30,497 nucleotides of DNA, taken from NCBI GenBank assembly GCA_021014945.1, contig MU266619.1:1-30497 (forward strand), written 5' to 3'. The position numbers were made by a program, and so were the translations under genes. Source of the stretch: Leucogyrophana mollusca (Eukaryota > Basidiomycota > Agaricomycetes > Boletales). The notes under the pieces were generated by a model. That model saw only the letters and a list, made by a program, of their open reading frames with translations, searched no databases and was not told the DNA's origin. Positions 1 to 9,977 of this stretch are shown one piece after another (the stretch's first letter is position 1; each line of letters opens with the position of its first letter).

Positions 1-61
1 TCAAGACAACACGGCTCAACGCACCACCAAACACCCCTTCTCCCCGCCTCCCTTCCCACAG

Positions 62-1373
62 CTACCGCCTCACATCACCCCCCACCTCCTCCCTCCGCGA
101 CGCGTCCATCTCCTCCCGCCTCGCATTACACGCCTCGCAAAACCGCCTCGTCCCCGCCCTCACCGGGCCCAGCGTCCAATCGGACACCCCATTGTACCGC
201 ACCCCCACGCGCCCCGCGAGGCCCCGAAACAGCTCCCGCAGGCCCTCGTAGTCCGGGAGGTCCCCGAACTCGAGCCCGCGCGCGTACTCGAAGAACACCG
301 CGAACTCGGCGGGGAGGCCCGCGGTGAGGAGAGGGAGCGCGGCGAGCTTCGCGGCGTGGATGGCGTCCCAGGTCGCGGAGACGGTGGCGCCTTTGGTTTT
401 GCGCCAGGGGAGGGTGCCGCGCAGGAAATATGTTAGCATATACGCGAGGGACTTGAGGTCGTCGCACCAAGAGCATTCTGCGCGGCGAGCCGTGCGCATC
501 AGCGTAAAGTGGGCTATACTGCCGAGGATATCAAGGGCTCACTGATCCCCTCATGTGCATTCAGACTCACAAACAACGAGGTCCTGACGCCGTGGTGGTC
601 GCCCTGCCGGTACGGGATATGTGCGCCCGTCTTCGGGTCCCTAAAGCAAGGCCAACGTCGATGACGTTGACGAGGTGCGCTGATTGTTCTGTGCCCGTGA
701 CGAAATTGGCGAGCTTGACGTCGCGGCGGAGAAAGTCGCGCGCGTGTATGAACTCCAGGCGGGATATCTGCGGGGAGGGTGTGAGACAAATGATCTACCT
801 TACACACGTGTCGTCGTCGGCGATCCAGAGGCCCAGGGCGAGAAGAAAACAGCAAACGCAAAACACAAACGGACAACAGACCGCGCCGACTATCCACCTC
901 GCCCAAAAAAGGCCACCCCAGCCCCACAATACGGCACCAAAAAGAGGCACTCACGAGCAGATCCGTGGGCAAGAGCACTATCTTGAGCAAAGGGTGCCGA
1001 TGACACATCTTGAAGAGGTCCTCCACGCTCGGGCCAAGCATGTTGATGACCATCGCATTATAGTCACTCTGCTTGTCAGACCACATTATCCAGGGGACGC
1101 CGAGCCCGCCTACGAGCATTCTGTAGACCTTGGATTCCTGCTTGAGCGGCAAGCTGGCGTTCCGCGAGGAGGGGACGGCGGGGTCGAGCTTTATTAGTGA
1201 CCTCCTTCCCCGCAATGGTGTGGATCCCGGAGAAGATAGTGCCTGTCCCCGTGCGCCCGTCAGTAGGGCGCAAGACTCAAGTCAGTGAGACACCGCGGGG
1301 ACGCACCACAGCCGCCTATAGCAATCTCCTCCTCGGGCCTGTATTTACCGCCAAACGTGAACTCCATGAGCAT
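62..1373 (-). pseudogene. Casein kinase 1-like Ser/Thr kinase, frameshifted and with altered catalytic motifs
   Basis: Homology to CK1 is clear along the whole gene. Exon 1 (1373-1307) carries the start and a GGKYR N-terminus. Exon 2 (1242-955) carries the glycine-loop end, IKLD (the lysine strand) and MLGPSVEDLF. Exon 3 (767-543) carries the catalytic and DFG regions and PKTGAHIPYR. Exon 4 (477-62) carries DDLKSLAYMLTYFLRGTLPW. All three introns have GT-AG ends and restore the CK1 frame at their joints. Two breaks are not explained by introns: one extra base near 1193-1196, between GKEV and IKLD, and a loss of about 7 nt near 642-648, between GLA and FRDPK. The catalytic HRD reads RRD (RRDVKLANF) and DFG reads DVG, so even an in-frame product would be a doubtful kinase. 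In-frame homology ends with SDWTLGP near the C-terminus. CK1 copies multiply in some Agaricomycetes; I infer this is a decaying paralog. A sequencing error could mimic one break, less easily both breaks plus the motif changes. Confidence 0.82.
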
Positions 1374-1700
1374 GCCGTGGGTGTGCGGCCGGTCGCAGCG
1401 TGTGTGGCTTGAACTTGAGGGCGGGGGAATACGAATACGAGCGCGGCTGGGGTGGGTGTGGGGGCGAGCGGCCTTGTTTCTGCAGTGACGTTCAAGGTCT
1501 AAGTACGGACAAGATTAGATAATCACAGCTCTTGTCGACGGTCCACCCATTCCATCACATGATTGCGATGGACGGGGTGGGCACGGGCCTATGCATTCTG
1601 CAGGACGGCATGAACGTCTGAGCCACACACAAAATGCGGCTAAGCCACAGCGTGCTCCTACAGGGGGCAATCAGGTCCAAGATCACATGCAAGCCAGGGC
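1374..1700. other. 5' flank of the CK1-like gene, no gene seen
   Basis: This stretch lies upstream of the CK1-like start. Short open frames here have no recognisable motif and no splice-supported continuation. I see no promoter element I can defend. Confidence 0.4.
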
Positions 1701-2015
1701 CCGGCTCACCATCATACACCCTCTCCGTCCCCTCCCCACGAACAGCTGCCTCACGTCACCGTCGCCTCGCATCACCCCGCCTCCTCCCTCCGTGAACTCC
1801 TCGCCTCCGCCATCACCGGCCCCTGCATACAGTCGAACTCAGAAAGCGAATTGAAAGGGAGGGCGGCGAACTCGGCAGCGTGGATGGCGTCCCATGTAGA
1901 GGAGACAGCGGCGCCTCTGGTTTATCGCAAGGGAAGGGCGCCGCAGAGGAAGAACGCGGACACGCATGCGCACGACGCGAGGGAATTGCGTCGGGAACAT
2001 TGTACTCGATGATTT
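1700..2015 (-). pseudogene. Decayed duplicate of the 3' end of the CK1-like gene
   Basis: The DNA repeats the order of bases 20-470 in degraded form. It contains a CGGCTCA...CCCTCCCCAC block matching the 3' flank, a CCGCCTCCTCCCTCCG block matching the last codons, a GCGTGGATGGCGTCCCA block matching the exon 4 segment that encodes TWDAIHAAK, and a GAGACAGCGGCGCCTCTGGTTT block. About 150 bases of the middle are missing and the frame is broken. Because the 3' flank is included, the copy arose from DNA duplication rather than from an mRNA. No catalytic part is present. Confidence 0.72.
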
Positions 2016-3329
2016 GTGCGCGTCAAAAGATCGGGAAGGGCCAACACCACCCCGGACCCTGAAGATTTACCAACACCCCCATATGCGTTAAATCAAAGTG
2101 ACGCTGCAACACCACGGTGGTCGTCCTCCCAGTGCTTCGGCGCCTACGGCCAAGATCATGAAAGCTCACTCACTCTCCCTCGACCGTTTTGAACCTCCTC
2201 GCAACTTCAGCGTTCGTCCACATTCCCTTCCCATCCACGCAGCACTAAGACCCGGCTACCCTCCTCAGTAACCGATGTGCTGATTGGAGGTTCAGTAGTG
2301 CAGGGTAGAGGGGCGCTCATAGGATCACACAGCCCGGTGAATATGTCCCTTCCCTAACAACCTCTCGCCGGGCGATGCCCCATGGACCTCCACCATTTCT
2401 CCTCCTTTCGACCGAAACTTGCTACCCACCGGAGCTACGTTCCACGCGGAATCTACGTTACGGTGGACTCGGCAGTTCGTCTGTACCCCTACCGCCCCCA
2501 TAGCAACACTGTGTGACGATAGACTCAGTGTTGCGAGCGATGGCAATGCGGTAGGTTGAACACGACTAAATGCTTCAGGTGGTTCGCAGCTCGCGCATAG
2601 ATCGTGCAGACGAACGTAGCACGGATTTCGACCTGAGCGCTGCCGCAACGGATTAGAAGTGTGCATAGCGGCGGGTGCCATCCTGTGCGGCCGTGGCGGC
2701 ACGGTAGATGTCACTCATTCGGGTAGCGCGCCTTTAGGGGGTGCCAGTGAGCCGGGAGCGATGGGTCTGGCGATGCTCTGATGCGGACGGAGACACTGAC
2801 TGCAGTGGTGTGTTGGATGGACCCCGCTGCGAATGGGAATTGGGATAGTGTGGTATACGTGCAAGGCCGTATGAAGAATCACGCCGTGGTTTGCGAGCAT
2901 AACGAGAACGTGCATGTTGTGGCTGCTGAAGACGGGCGGGACGACGTGACTACACGTGGCGGGACTGAGTGAGAGGCACCTGGTGGGCCCGCAGGATACA
3001 GGCCTTGCGTGGCTGGGCAAGATCGACCCGGTGTGATTTCAGAACCGATGTTCGTCACAACAGCAATGTGGAGATTGTATGAGGCAGCGGAGGGTGTCGC
3101 AGACGGAGAGATGTCGATCACTGGAAGCGACTATAGCTCAGCATCGCAGTAAGAGAGCACGAGAGCAGGACGTACGATTGCGTTCCCTGAGAGAACCGTT
3201 CTGTCTTCGTTAGCCGATTTGCGATAATGTGTTCGCCGGTCCACGGAGGCTGTTTTCTCGGTTGCGCGCTTGTTCGACTTGCGAACCACTTGATTAGATT
3301 GAGGCCACGCTATCAAAACGCCAACTTAC
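2016..3329. other. Gene-poor stretch with weak minus-strand open frames
   Basis: No family motif is recognisable. Minus-strand open stretches at 2325-2714, 2879-3121 and 3131-3316 could be late exons of the broken gene suggested at 3330-3526, since their reading runs in the same direction. I could not join them with consistent splice phase. Alternatively the whole stretch is decayed sequence. Confidence 0.3.
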
Positions 3330-3526
3330 TGGGCATGAGCACCGGGAGTGGTGGCTCACGGAAACGGCGCAAGAAGCCTGCATGGTGAAAATCAGTTTAT
3401 CTACGAAAGACGGCTGAATTGAGTGGACTTACTCGGAGTATAAGACAGCATGCGTTTGCTTTGGTCAAGGACCGTCTGGACTGATGAAGATGCTGGAGGA
3501 AATGTCGGGCTTGGGGTGGGGAGTAC
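3330..3526 (-). pseudogene. Possible exon pair of an unrecognised, probably broken gene
   Basis: Two minus-strand exons join cleanly. The first (3526-3433) encodes SSSVQTVLDQSKRMLSYTP and ends at a GTAAGT donor. The second (3377-3330) follows a CATGCAG acceptor, encodes SFLRRFREPPLPVLMP, and ends at another GTAAGT donor. The phase carries over (one base plus two). This looks like real coding sequence, rich in Pro, Ser and Arg, but I do not recognise the family. I could not find a start upstream (a stop lies close by) or a convincing continuation downstream. It may be a fragment of a gene or a live gene whose other exons I failed to see. Confidence 0.35.
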
Positions 3527-3529
3527 CTT

Positions 3530-5545
3530 TGTCAGACAAGGCGTCTGCCTATGGTGGAGAATTGATCCATGTGAGAAATGCACCAGAGAGACGCAACGTT
3601 GAACGTACCGAGAACGCCGAAATTTCGAGATGTTGAGATGGGCATTGGGGATGCTCAACACTGCGAAGAATTCGAACCCGAAAAATTGTCCTCTCATCAC
3701 AGGCATTTATGCCTGAAAGTCGGAATGTCAAGCGGACGGCCGGAGTACACGAAAACACGATAACATACCTAGTAAATCATCCCCGGGGTACGGACTACCG
3801 GATGACTCGTCGTGTTCTTATTCAATCTCGTGTATATTGGGGGAAGGAGGTCATATAGGTGGCCAGTGCTGGATGGGTTCGGGTCTGATCGAGAGTCTCA
3901 AGGTGAGTAAGGTCGACTTTCGAAAGTCCATATGACATTATGGACCCCGATTCCCGAAGTTCGAGAGCCAAGGTATCGCTGTAGAATGATGGCGAATTTA
4001 CAGCGCGTCTTCAGGCTCGTCATGGTCCAACAACAACTTGGCCGCATGCGGGCCACGCAACCACAAACTCAGCCACCGCCTTCATCTCGACTTCAACAGC
4101 AACCTCTCCACTCAGCAACCCTCATAACCAATCCACACAAATCTATCCCAATTGATCATGTCAAACAAACCTGAAAAAGCACTGTACAAATTGCGGAGTA
4201 CGTCCTTTCACCTCATATTCACGATTTTACTAAGTTTCATCGCAACAGTCACGGTCATCGGCGCTGAAAATCTCCCTTGTCCGAACCGATGGTCCAAGAA
4301 CCTCCCAAAGGCTTTCGTGTCGGTAAAGCTAAACTACGTCAAGTATAAGACCAGTGCCGTCCAGCGCAACTCAGAGCCCACCTGAGGTGAAACATTCACT
4401 TTGTGCGTTGATCATTGCCGATCTGTTATCAGGCCCTTGACGTACTGCTGGGCCAGTGGACCTCAATTGCACCAGCACTGGCCGATACTACATCCATTTG
4501 GGTGTCCACCCACCCCAGTCTGACCAGGGTGAAGCAAGCAGTGGCACCTCGGAACAAGCCTGCAGACCTCAGGGCATTACTTTGACCAGTGGCTCGCTCT
4601 AACCAAACCACGCTGCTGATCGGAAGGCACCGTCTCATCAGAAGACGCCCATTTTACCGGGGGGCATAGACACGCGGATGGTGTCGGCGTGGACGTCACA
4701 CCTGCTCGCAGATGCGCAATACACGTTCACACGGGGTGCACCAATACGAATTATACGGAGGCAGCGGTATCCGTCCTATCGAGGACGAGCAAGCAAGGTA
4801 TGGCGATCGCGAGTGGCGGCGCTTTCAAGTTGCAAAGATCGCCACGGCCACGGAAACTCGTGGGCCACTCGCCCGCAACTGGGCGAGGCGCGCCTCTGGC
4901 TCCACGAGAGGGTACGCACGCCATTTTGTCGCTTTGGACCGGGGTGTGTATACGGGCCTGACGAACGCTGGTGTAGGCTGCAGCTCGGCCGAGTCGTCCT
5001 TGCGCATGGCGGAATTAGAGGTGGCGAGTCTGTCATTTTCTGAGTTCTCTGGATCTTCGCGCGCTGCTCCCGACTACAGCGACGGTCGGCTCGGGTGTCG
5101 CTGTGGCCAGTGCAAGATGGGACCAGTTAAGACGCCGCGGTCCATGCCCTCGCCTCGACAATGCACTACTGCCTCGCGCGAATTCGATACAACACCTGGG
5201 CACCGCTGTCCATATATACAAATGATTCTACACAATAAACATCGATCTCAGACGAAAAGAGAAGAACTATGCGAACAATACAATGTACAAACAATGGTCC
5301 ATGGCACGCGACTCGCTGTCCAACTCATCTACTGCTGAGACTTTCCGCCCGCCGCCTGCCGCCCATCACTATCTATCACTCAACTTCCCAGTCACCCCGC
5401 GGTAGACCCAGATTGACGCTGGCTAGCTCGCGCGGCGGAATCAACACCAGAGATACCCGCCGGACTCATCGGTGACTGGGGGGTCGTAGCAGTGGCCTGG
5501 ACCTTTGGGGTCTGAATATGAGACAACGGCCAGCATGACTGAAAT
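3530..5545. other. Gene-poor stretch, including a GC-rich block
   Basis: No recognisable gene. The part from about 4660 to 5200 is clearly richer in G+C than the A+T-richer sequence before it and is open in several frames on both strands (the longest on plus is 4712-5338). That overlap of frames is what base composition alone gives. No splice-supported extension, domain or signal peptide was found. Confidence 0.35.
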
Positions 5546-6547
5546 TCAGAAAGATTTCCCTACCGCAAGAGAAGAGACTGGACCTGGGCCGTGTACCTGG
5601 TATTGTGTAGGCAACCCCAGTGGGAGGACCTCCCTCAGGCTCTCCCGGATAATTTCGCGTAACTGTATGAGTGACAATGAGTCAGTGCGCGCGTGTGTGA
5701 GGTAGGGTGACTGACGGCAGCTCGTTCGACTTCTTGCTTGTGCAAGTCCTTTGCGAGCTTCGTCAGCTCCTTGGACGTCCCCCACGACCGCCGGCTGGGC
5801 GGTCTCGAAGTTGCGCTACCCTCCACGGCGACGTCACGTCCGAGGAAACCCTCCCGCATCGCCTGGAACACACCATTTACCACATCGGCACAACTCGGCC
5901 GGTGCAGCTCGTACGGCGCCGACCTCACCTTCACGGACCGCAACATTTCGGCGAGGTGCCGCGCGCGCGGGGGAACGGTGTGCGTGGGGTTGAACGCTGA
6001 CTGGGACAGGACGCGGTATCTGCCAAAGTACGAGGTGTTTTCCCCGAAGCTCGGGGGTGGGTGGATGGGGACGATGACGGTTATCTGGCTGTGAGCTTGT
6101 GCAGAGGTGGGGGACGGGTGCCTGCCGATGCAGATCGTTGTCGTGAGGTGATCCTCGTCGGGCTGGTCCGATTTGAGGTCCACGAGGAGGAACTCCGAGT
6201 CGTGGCGCGAATCCAAATCCAAATCTGCGCTGCTTCGAGTTCAAGTTCTGGCAGTGCTTCATCCCGGTGATCGTATAACTCCCCCCCGAGCCCCTAAATT
6301 CGGCGAGACAAACGTCCCACCCGAACGGCGTGTAGGTTTTGAACCGCAGAGCCGGGGGAAATATCCCAGGGATGGCAGGCCGGGGGCTCGTGGCCGTGGC
6401 CGTGACGGTTTTGGGTAGGGTGGATTTGGATGGGGTAGATGTTGATGTTGATGTCGGGGAGTAGATGGTGGGGGTAGGGGTGGTGTCTGAATCATGATAC
6501 GAATCGCTGGCTTTCTTGGGATCCATATTCTGGGACCACCTAATCAT
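5546..6547 (-). CDS. Hypothetical protein, about 297 aa, family not recognised
   Basis: Three exons are proposed: 6547-6280, 6224-5716 and 5662-5546. The last intron (5663-5715) is well supported, with a GTCAGT donor, an ATACAG acceptor and a continuous helical stretch across the joint (KQEVERAA then LREIIRESLREVLP). The first intron (GTTATA...CGCAG, 55 nt) is weaker but is needed to pass from the frame of PFGWDVCLAEFRG to that of DSRHDSEFLLVDLKSDQ. A second ATG at 6526 (MDPKKASDS) is an equally good start. The first 70 residues are low-complexity Ser/Thr/Pro. The middle has a Cys/Asp-containing block (SCADVVNGVFQAM) and the end is a charged helix. No signal peptide or membrane span is seen. 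The exact 3' end is uncertain, because a GT after LPTQYQ could start another intron. No function is proposed. Confidence 0.55.
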
Positions 6548-7072
6548 AATGGGGAAGGGGACTTTCTCGATATCTATGGTGTGAACGCACGTCCAACTGG
6601 TCGTGATGAGGAAGGGAATGGTTCTGGATATTGAATTAAATAGGGGCTTCTAGTTTCTGGTCCCGCCTTAGATCAACTCAAGGAGCGTCGCCGCGTCCGG
6701 AGCGAGACTGTTATACGACTCACGCGTACTGGCGATAACATGAAGTATATACCTGTCCTCGCTTCGAAAGTCGGTGCTTAATGATTGATTAAGCTTTAAG
6801 GGTGACATGAGGGATGCGGGGTGGAAAATAGGAGTACAGGGGCTAACAGGCCGCGAAGACATGGAGGGATACACGATACGAGACGGAATGCGATGAGTAC
6901 TACAACTTGAACTTGGACAAAAGCGGGGGACGGGGGAGCCTTTGGAGATATGGGTACACTGGTGGCCAATATGCTATAGGCATGGAACGACGGCCAAGAA
7001 AAAGAATTGCGGACTGTGGACTGTGAGTGCGGACGGTGAACTGTGGACTGGACTGCGGACGGTGGGCAGTGA
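6548..7072. other. Spacer between two minus-strand genes
   Basis: This holds the 3' flank of the SigF-like gene and the 5' flank of the unknown gene. Around 7015-7070 there is a run of short imperfect direct repeats of the type GGACTGTGGACTG / GCGGACGGTG. No other feature is seen. Confidence 0.4.
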
Positions 7073-8036
7073 CTACTGCACGATCGTGCCATACTGCGTC
7101 GACTTGCGCGCGGGGGCCTCTTTGCCTTTTGGCCCGTTCACGCTGGGGTCGGCGTTGGACGCGTAAGAGGGTGGGCTGGACTTGCCGTGCGATGAGTTAG
7201 ACGTGGCCCCGTGAGATGAGTTGGACTTGGCCCCGAGCGGCGAACCCGAGTTAGGCTTCACGCGCCCGCGCTGCAGGTCGCTCCCCTGGCCAAAGAGCGC
7301 GAGCCACAGGAAGGATAGGGAGAGGTACGCGCGGGCGCAGGCGTCCTCGATGGCCGTGAAGGCGAGGAGGAAGAGACGGACGAGGGGCGTCAAGGGCGGG
7401 AGGAGGAAATTGGTGAGGTCCTGGGTACGGGGGGCGGTTAGGCGGGGGGCGAGTGGAAGGAGGGGGAGAAGGGGGACGTACCATAGGATGGAACCAGTCT
7501 TCGTGTTCTCTGATGTACAACAAACCGTCGGACTCGTTCTTCTCGAAGACGAGTCGGACGATGAGGCTGGTAAGTATTCCCGTCGCAGGTGACAACGCGG
7601 CGCTCGTGAGCAAGTGGGATAGGTCATATTCGGCGGCGAGCGCTCACCGAGATGGTGCCTTGAACGGGCTGAAGCGCAGTGCAAACGTCTGGGTGACATC
7701 CGCAAACAGTACGCGTCTCTCCTTGTCATAAACTGCCCTCCCAAACACGCATATACGTGCCAGCAATCAGCCCAGTACCCGCCGCGCGTCAAAATGCGAA
7801 ACGAGCTCACACAGGGCATTGAGGTGAGTCTCCGTGCGGGGGCTGAGGATGCGGTAGCACTGGTAGACACCCTCAATGCGCTCGCGGGACCGTGGACCTG
7901 GCCGGACGAGGCAGAGTGGATGGGAGAGGGAGGCGTCGGGGAGGTAGAAGCGGTGGACAGTTTTATGGAGGAGGTCGGGCGACTGGGAGGTCAGCAGGGC
8001 GAGCACAAGCGGAAGCTCGCGTTCGGGGTCTTGCAT
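7073..8036 (-). CDS. SigF-like NTF2-like family protein
   Basis: Four exons (8036-7811, 7732-7648, 7566-7482, 7420-7073) give 247 aa with every joint in phase. Donors are GTGAGC, GTGAGC and GTACGT; acceptors are GGGCAG, ACCAG and CCCAG. The N-terminal part follows the fungal SigF-like NTF2-like pattern that I know from basidiomycete annotations: a helix, then RFYLPDASLSHPLCLV, then RSRERIEGVYQCYRILSP, then strands RRVLFADVTQTFALRF and ESDGLLYIREHEDWFHP. This is the cone-shaped alpha+beta NTF2 fold, which often binds a small molecule or serves as a scaffold; its role in fungi is unknown. After residue 133 comes a hydrophobic segment (LTPLVRLFLLAF, then LSLSFLWLALFG) that could be a membrane anchor, and a Ser/Gly/Lys-rich polar tail with a repeated SNSSHG unit. 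The start at 8036 is the first ATG before the conserved helix. Confidence 0.78.
7175..7235 (-). repeat. Short coding repeat in the tail of the SigF-like protein
   Basis: Two near-identical units encoding K/T-SNSSHG lie in tandem, read on the minus strand as AKSNSSHG then ATSNSSHG, followed by the GKSSPPSY tail. They sit in the low-complexity C-terminal extension and look like a recent in-frame duplication of about 24 nt. Confidence 0.55.
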
Positions 8037-8184
8037 GTTGTGTGAGGGTGAAAGGAAAGAAAGTGTGACGTCGAACTGAAGGCGGGAGTTGCCGGATAAG
8101 CCTCCAAACTAGTGGATTTGACTCCTATATCACGTAGAAATTCGTGCATGGTGCACGAAAATGCTCGCGAGGACGTTGAAATTT

Positions 8185-8280
8185 CAGACGCATCGTAGCT
8201 ACAGTACTTGAACCTTTTCCTAACGGTCCACATGTTTTCTCCGTGTCTCGGGATCAAGGCAACGTCTGTGAGTCTGAATG
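8185..8280 (+). repeat. Dispersed repeat, copy A
   Basis: This block of about 96 nt is found again in the same orientation at 11548-11640. Shared cores include AGCTACAGTACTT, CTTTTCCTA and GGGATCAAGGCAACGTCT, followed by GAGTCTGAA. By eye about three quarters of positions match, with small indels. It lies between the SigF-like gene and the aspartic protease and has no coding signature. It could be the edge of a non-autonomous element or a piece of a duplicated segment. Confidence 0.7.
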
Positions 8281-8413
8281 GTGTCAAGCAAGCTCAATCA
8301 AGGCAGCACGCCTGGTCTTATGCACTAAATCACGACCTTCAGTATTATTATTAAAGGTGTACTTGGTGAGTATAAATAAACGTCCTATGGATATCTCGTT
8401 GTAAGCATGTCAC

Positions 8414-9977
8414 TCAAGCCAGATCAGCGAATCCAATCCTGGTGTTGCCAACGTCGAAAACCGTGTAGACGTTTCGCATGAAAACATCCCCAAGAACCCA
8501 GAGAGTCCCTGCCCGCAACGGAGTGATAAGCATTTTCCAGAATTTCCAGAATACAAGGATCAAGTTACCAGTGGAGTCACTTCCGCTAATTTGACCAAGG
8601 CACAGAGCCTCCCCATTCTCACCATCGGTATAGAAGCCACCATTGATCCACTCTGGGGCAATGGCGATAGATTTACCGCCAATTTGGAAAGTGAGATTCG
8701 GTGTGGAGTCACAAGGATCTGAGGAGCATGTGTCAGATTGTTGCGGAGGAAGTAAGTGTCCCCCGCTAACTCACAGGCGTACATGCCGTTCCCTATGCTG
8801 ACACCACCAACCGCAGCGTAAAGCTTCTCAACACTGGCAGGGTCTCCCGAGATAGTTGACGTCCCGGAGTCAACGATTGCAGACACATTGCTGAGAACCT
8901 GGGTTCCGTTTGCACTCACTCCATCCACGGTGATTTGCCAGTACGCCTAGAGAAAATTGGATACGCCACTTATATCCCTGAAAACAGGAAGACTTACCGG
9001 CTCCGTGACATTTGTGTAAGTGAACGCGCCTTTGTACAAAGCACTATTGACGCCACCAATGCGAAGCTCCGACCCACTGTGGGCTAGTTTAAACGCAAAA
9101 ACCGGCTCTGGTACAGCGCCTTGAGCGACAAGGGTTTGAAAAAGCGGGCTGTGCGTCGACTGCCCGAGAGCTCCGAAGGCCATTCCCATTAAGCCATCGG
9201 ATGCCCTGGTAGGGGCTTCGAACGCTTCAGAGTACTGCTGCGCGGCAATGATGGTTTGGTTTTTAGCCTAGAACGCTCGCCAGATGAGTGCCAAATTTAG
9301 CCCTGAGAAAGCATATGAACCAACCGTGTAGCCACCAATGGACACGGTGTCGCTGTACGTCGTGCCAATTATCGACGATTGGTCGCCATAGATCAGGCCC
9401 ACGGATTGGCCCAGCAATTTGGATGTAGAACTCGCATTCGGGTAGTAGACGGTGAATGAACCGCAAAGTTCTCCACAGCCGGGCCCGGGCAAAAACAAGT
9501 CACTGCTTCCGGTGTCAAAGTCCACTACCAAGAGGCGCACATCAGCGAGTGAATGGTAGGTACGAAAACGGCACGAACCAGTGAACGTAACAGGCGGGGT
9601 TCCAACAGTGATGTTGCCGTACCAGTAATTATCCGCATAGTCGATCAGAGGATCCGAGCCTTGAGTGCGCTTTCTGAGAGAGTGGTGCCCAGCCAAGGAG
9701 CTGCCCGTGTTCTTCTCGTATATCGCGAGGTTGCGTTCCACCTTTCTGTATTCCCATAAGACGAGCGTCAGCTGTGACTTGGACTCCACGTGGAGAGTGG
9801 TACGCACACTGCCGTCCTGGCTATGTTCGCTTGGAACGCGGCAATGTCGGCGAAACCACTAACATGCTGAACACGAGGTCGCTGGCCGAGAGGGATGGTG
9901 ATGAAGCTTGGTGGATGAGGGAGCCCAGCGGCCAGCGCTGGTAAAATAGTAAGAAAGGCCCCAGCCGTGAAGAACAT
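8414..9977 (-). CDS. Secreted A1-family aspartic protease (pepsin-like)
   Basis: Seven exons (9977-9808, 9745-9579, 9524-9325, 9267-8998, 8946-8775, 8718-8569, 8508-8414) join in phase to give 407 aa. Both catalytic aspartates are present: D116 in VDFDTGSSDLFLPG (N-lobe) and D295 in AIVDSGTST (C-lobe). The flap region reads LIYGDQSS. The C-terminus reads WVLGDVFMRNVYTVFD then VGNTRIGFADLA, a textbook end for this family. YPCDSTPNLTF appears only after an intron is removed, which supports the model. Residues 1-17 form a signal peptide (MFFTAGAFLTILPALAAG), followed by a propeptide of about 70 residues containing RKR. The product is expected to be secreted and acid-active. Two introns have less usual donors (GTTGGT, GTTCGT) but are required by the frame. 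The first 16 residues of the propeptide-mature junction are less certain. Confidence 0.93.

Noticed and set aside
3840..3870. GGGGAAGGAGGTCATATA resembling the GKEV segment of the CK1-like gene
   Set aside because: It is on the opposite strand to the CK1 copies, only about 15 bases long, and nothing around it matches CK1.
4712..5338. A 208-codon plus-strand open frame in GC-rich sequence
   Set aside because: Several other frames on both strands are open over the same bases, as high G+C allows. There is no domain, signal peptide or splice-supported extension.
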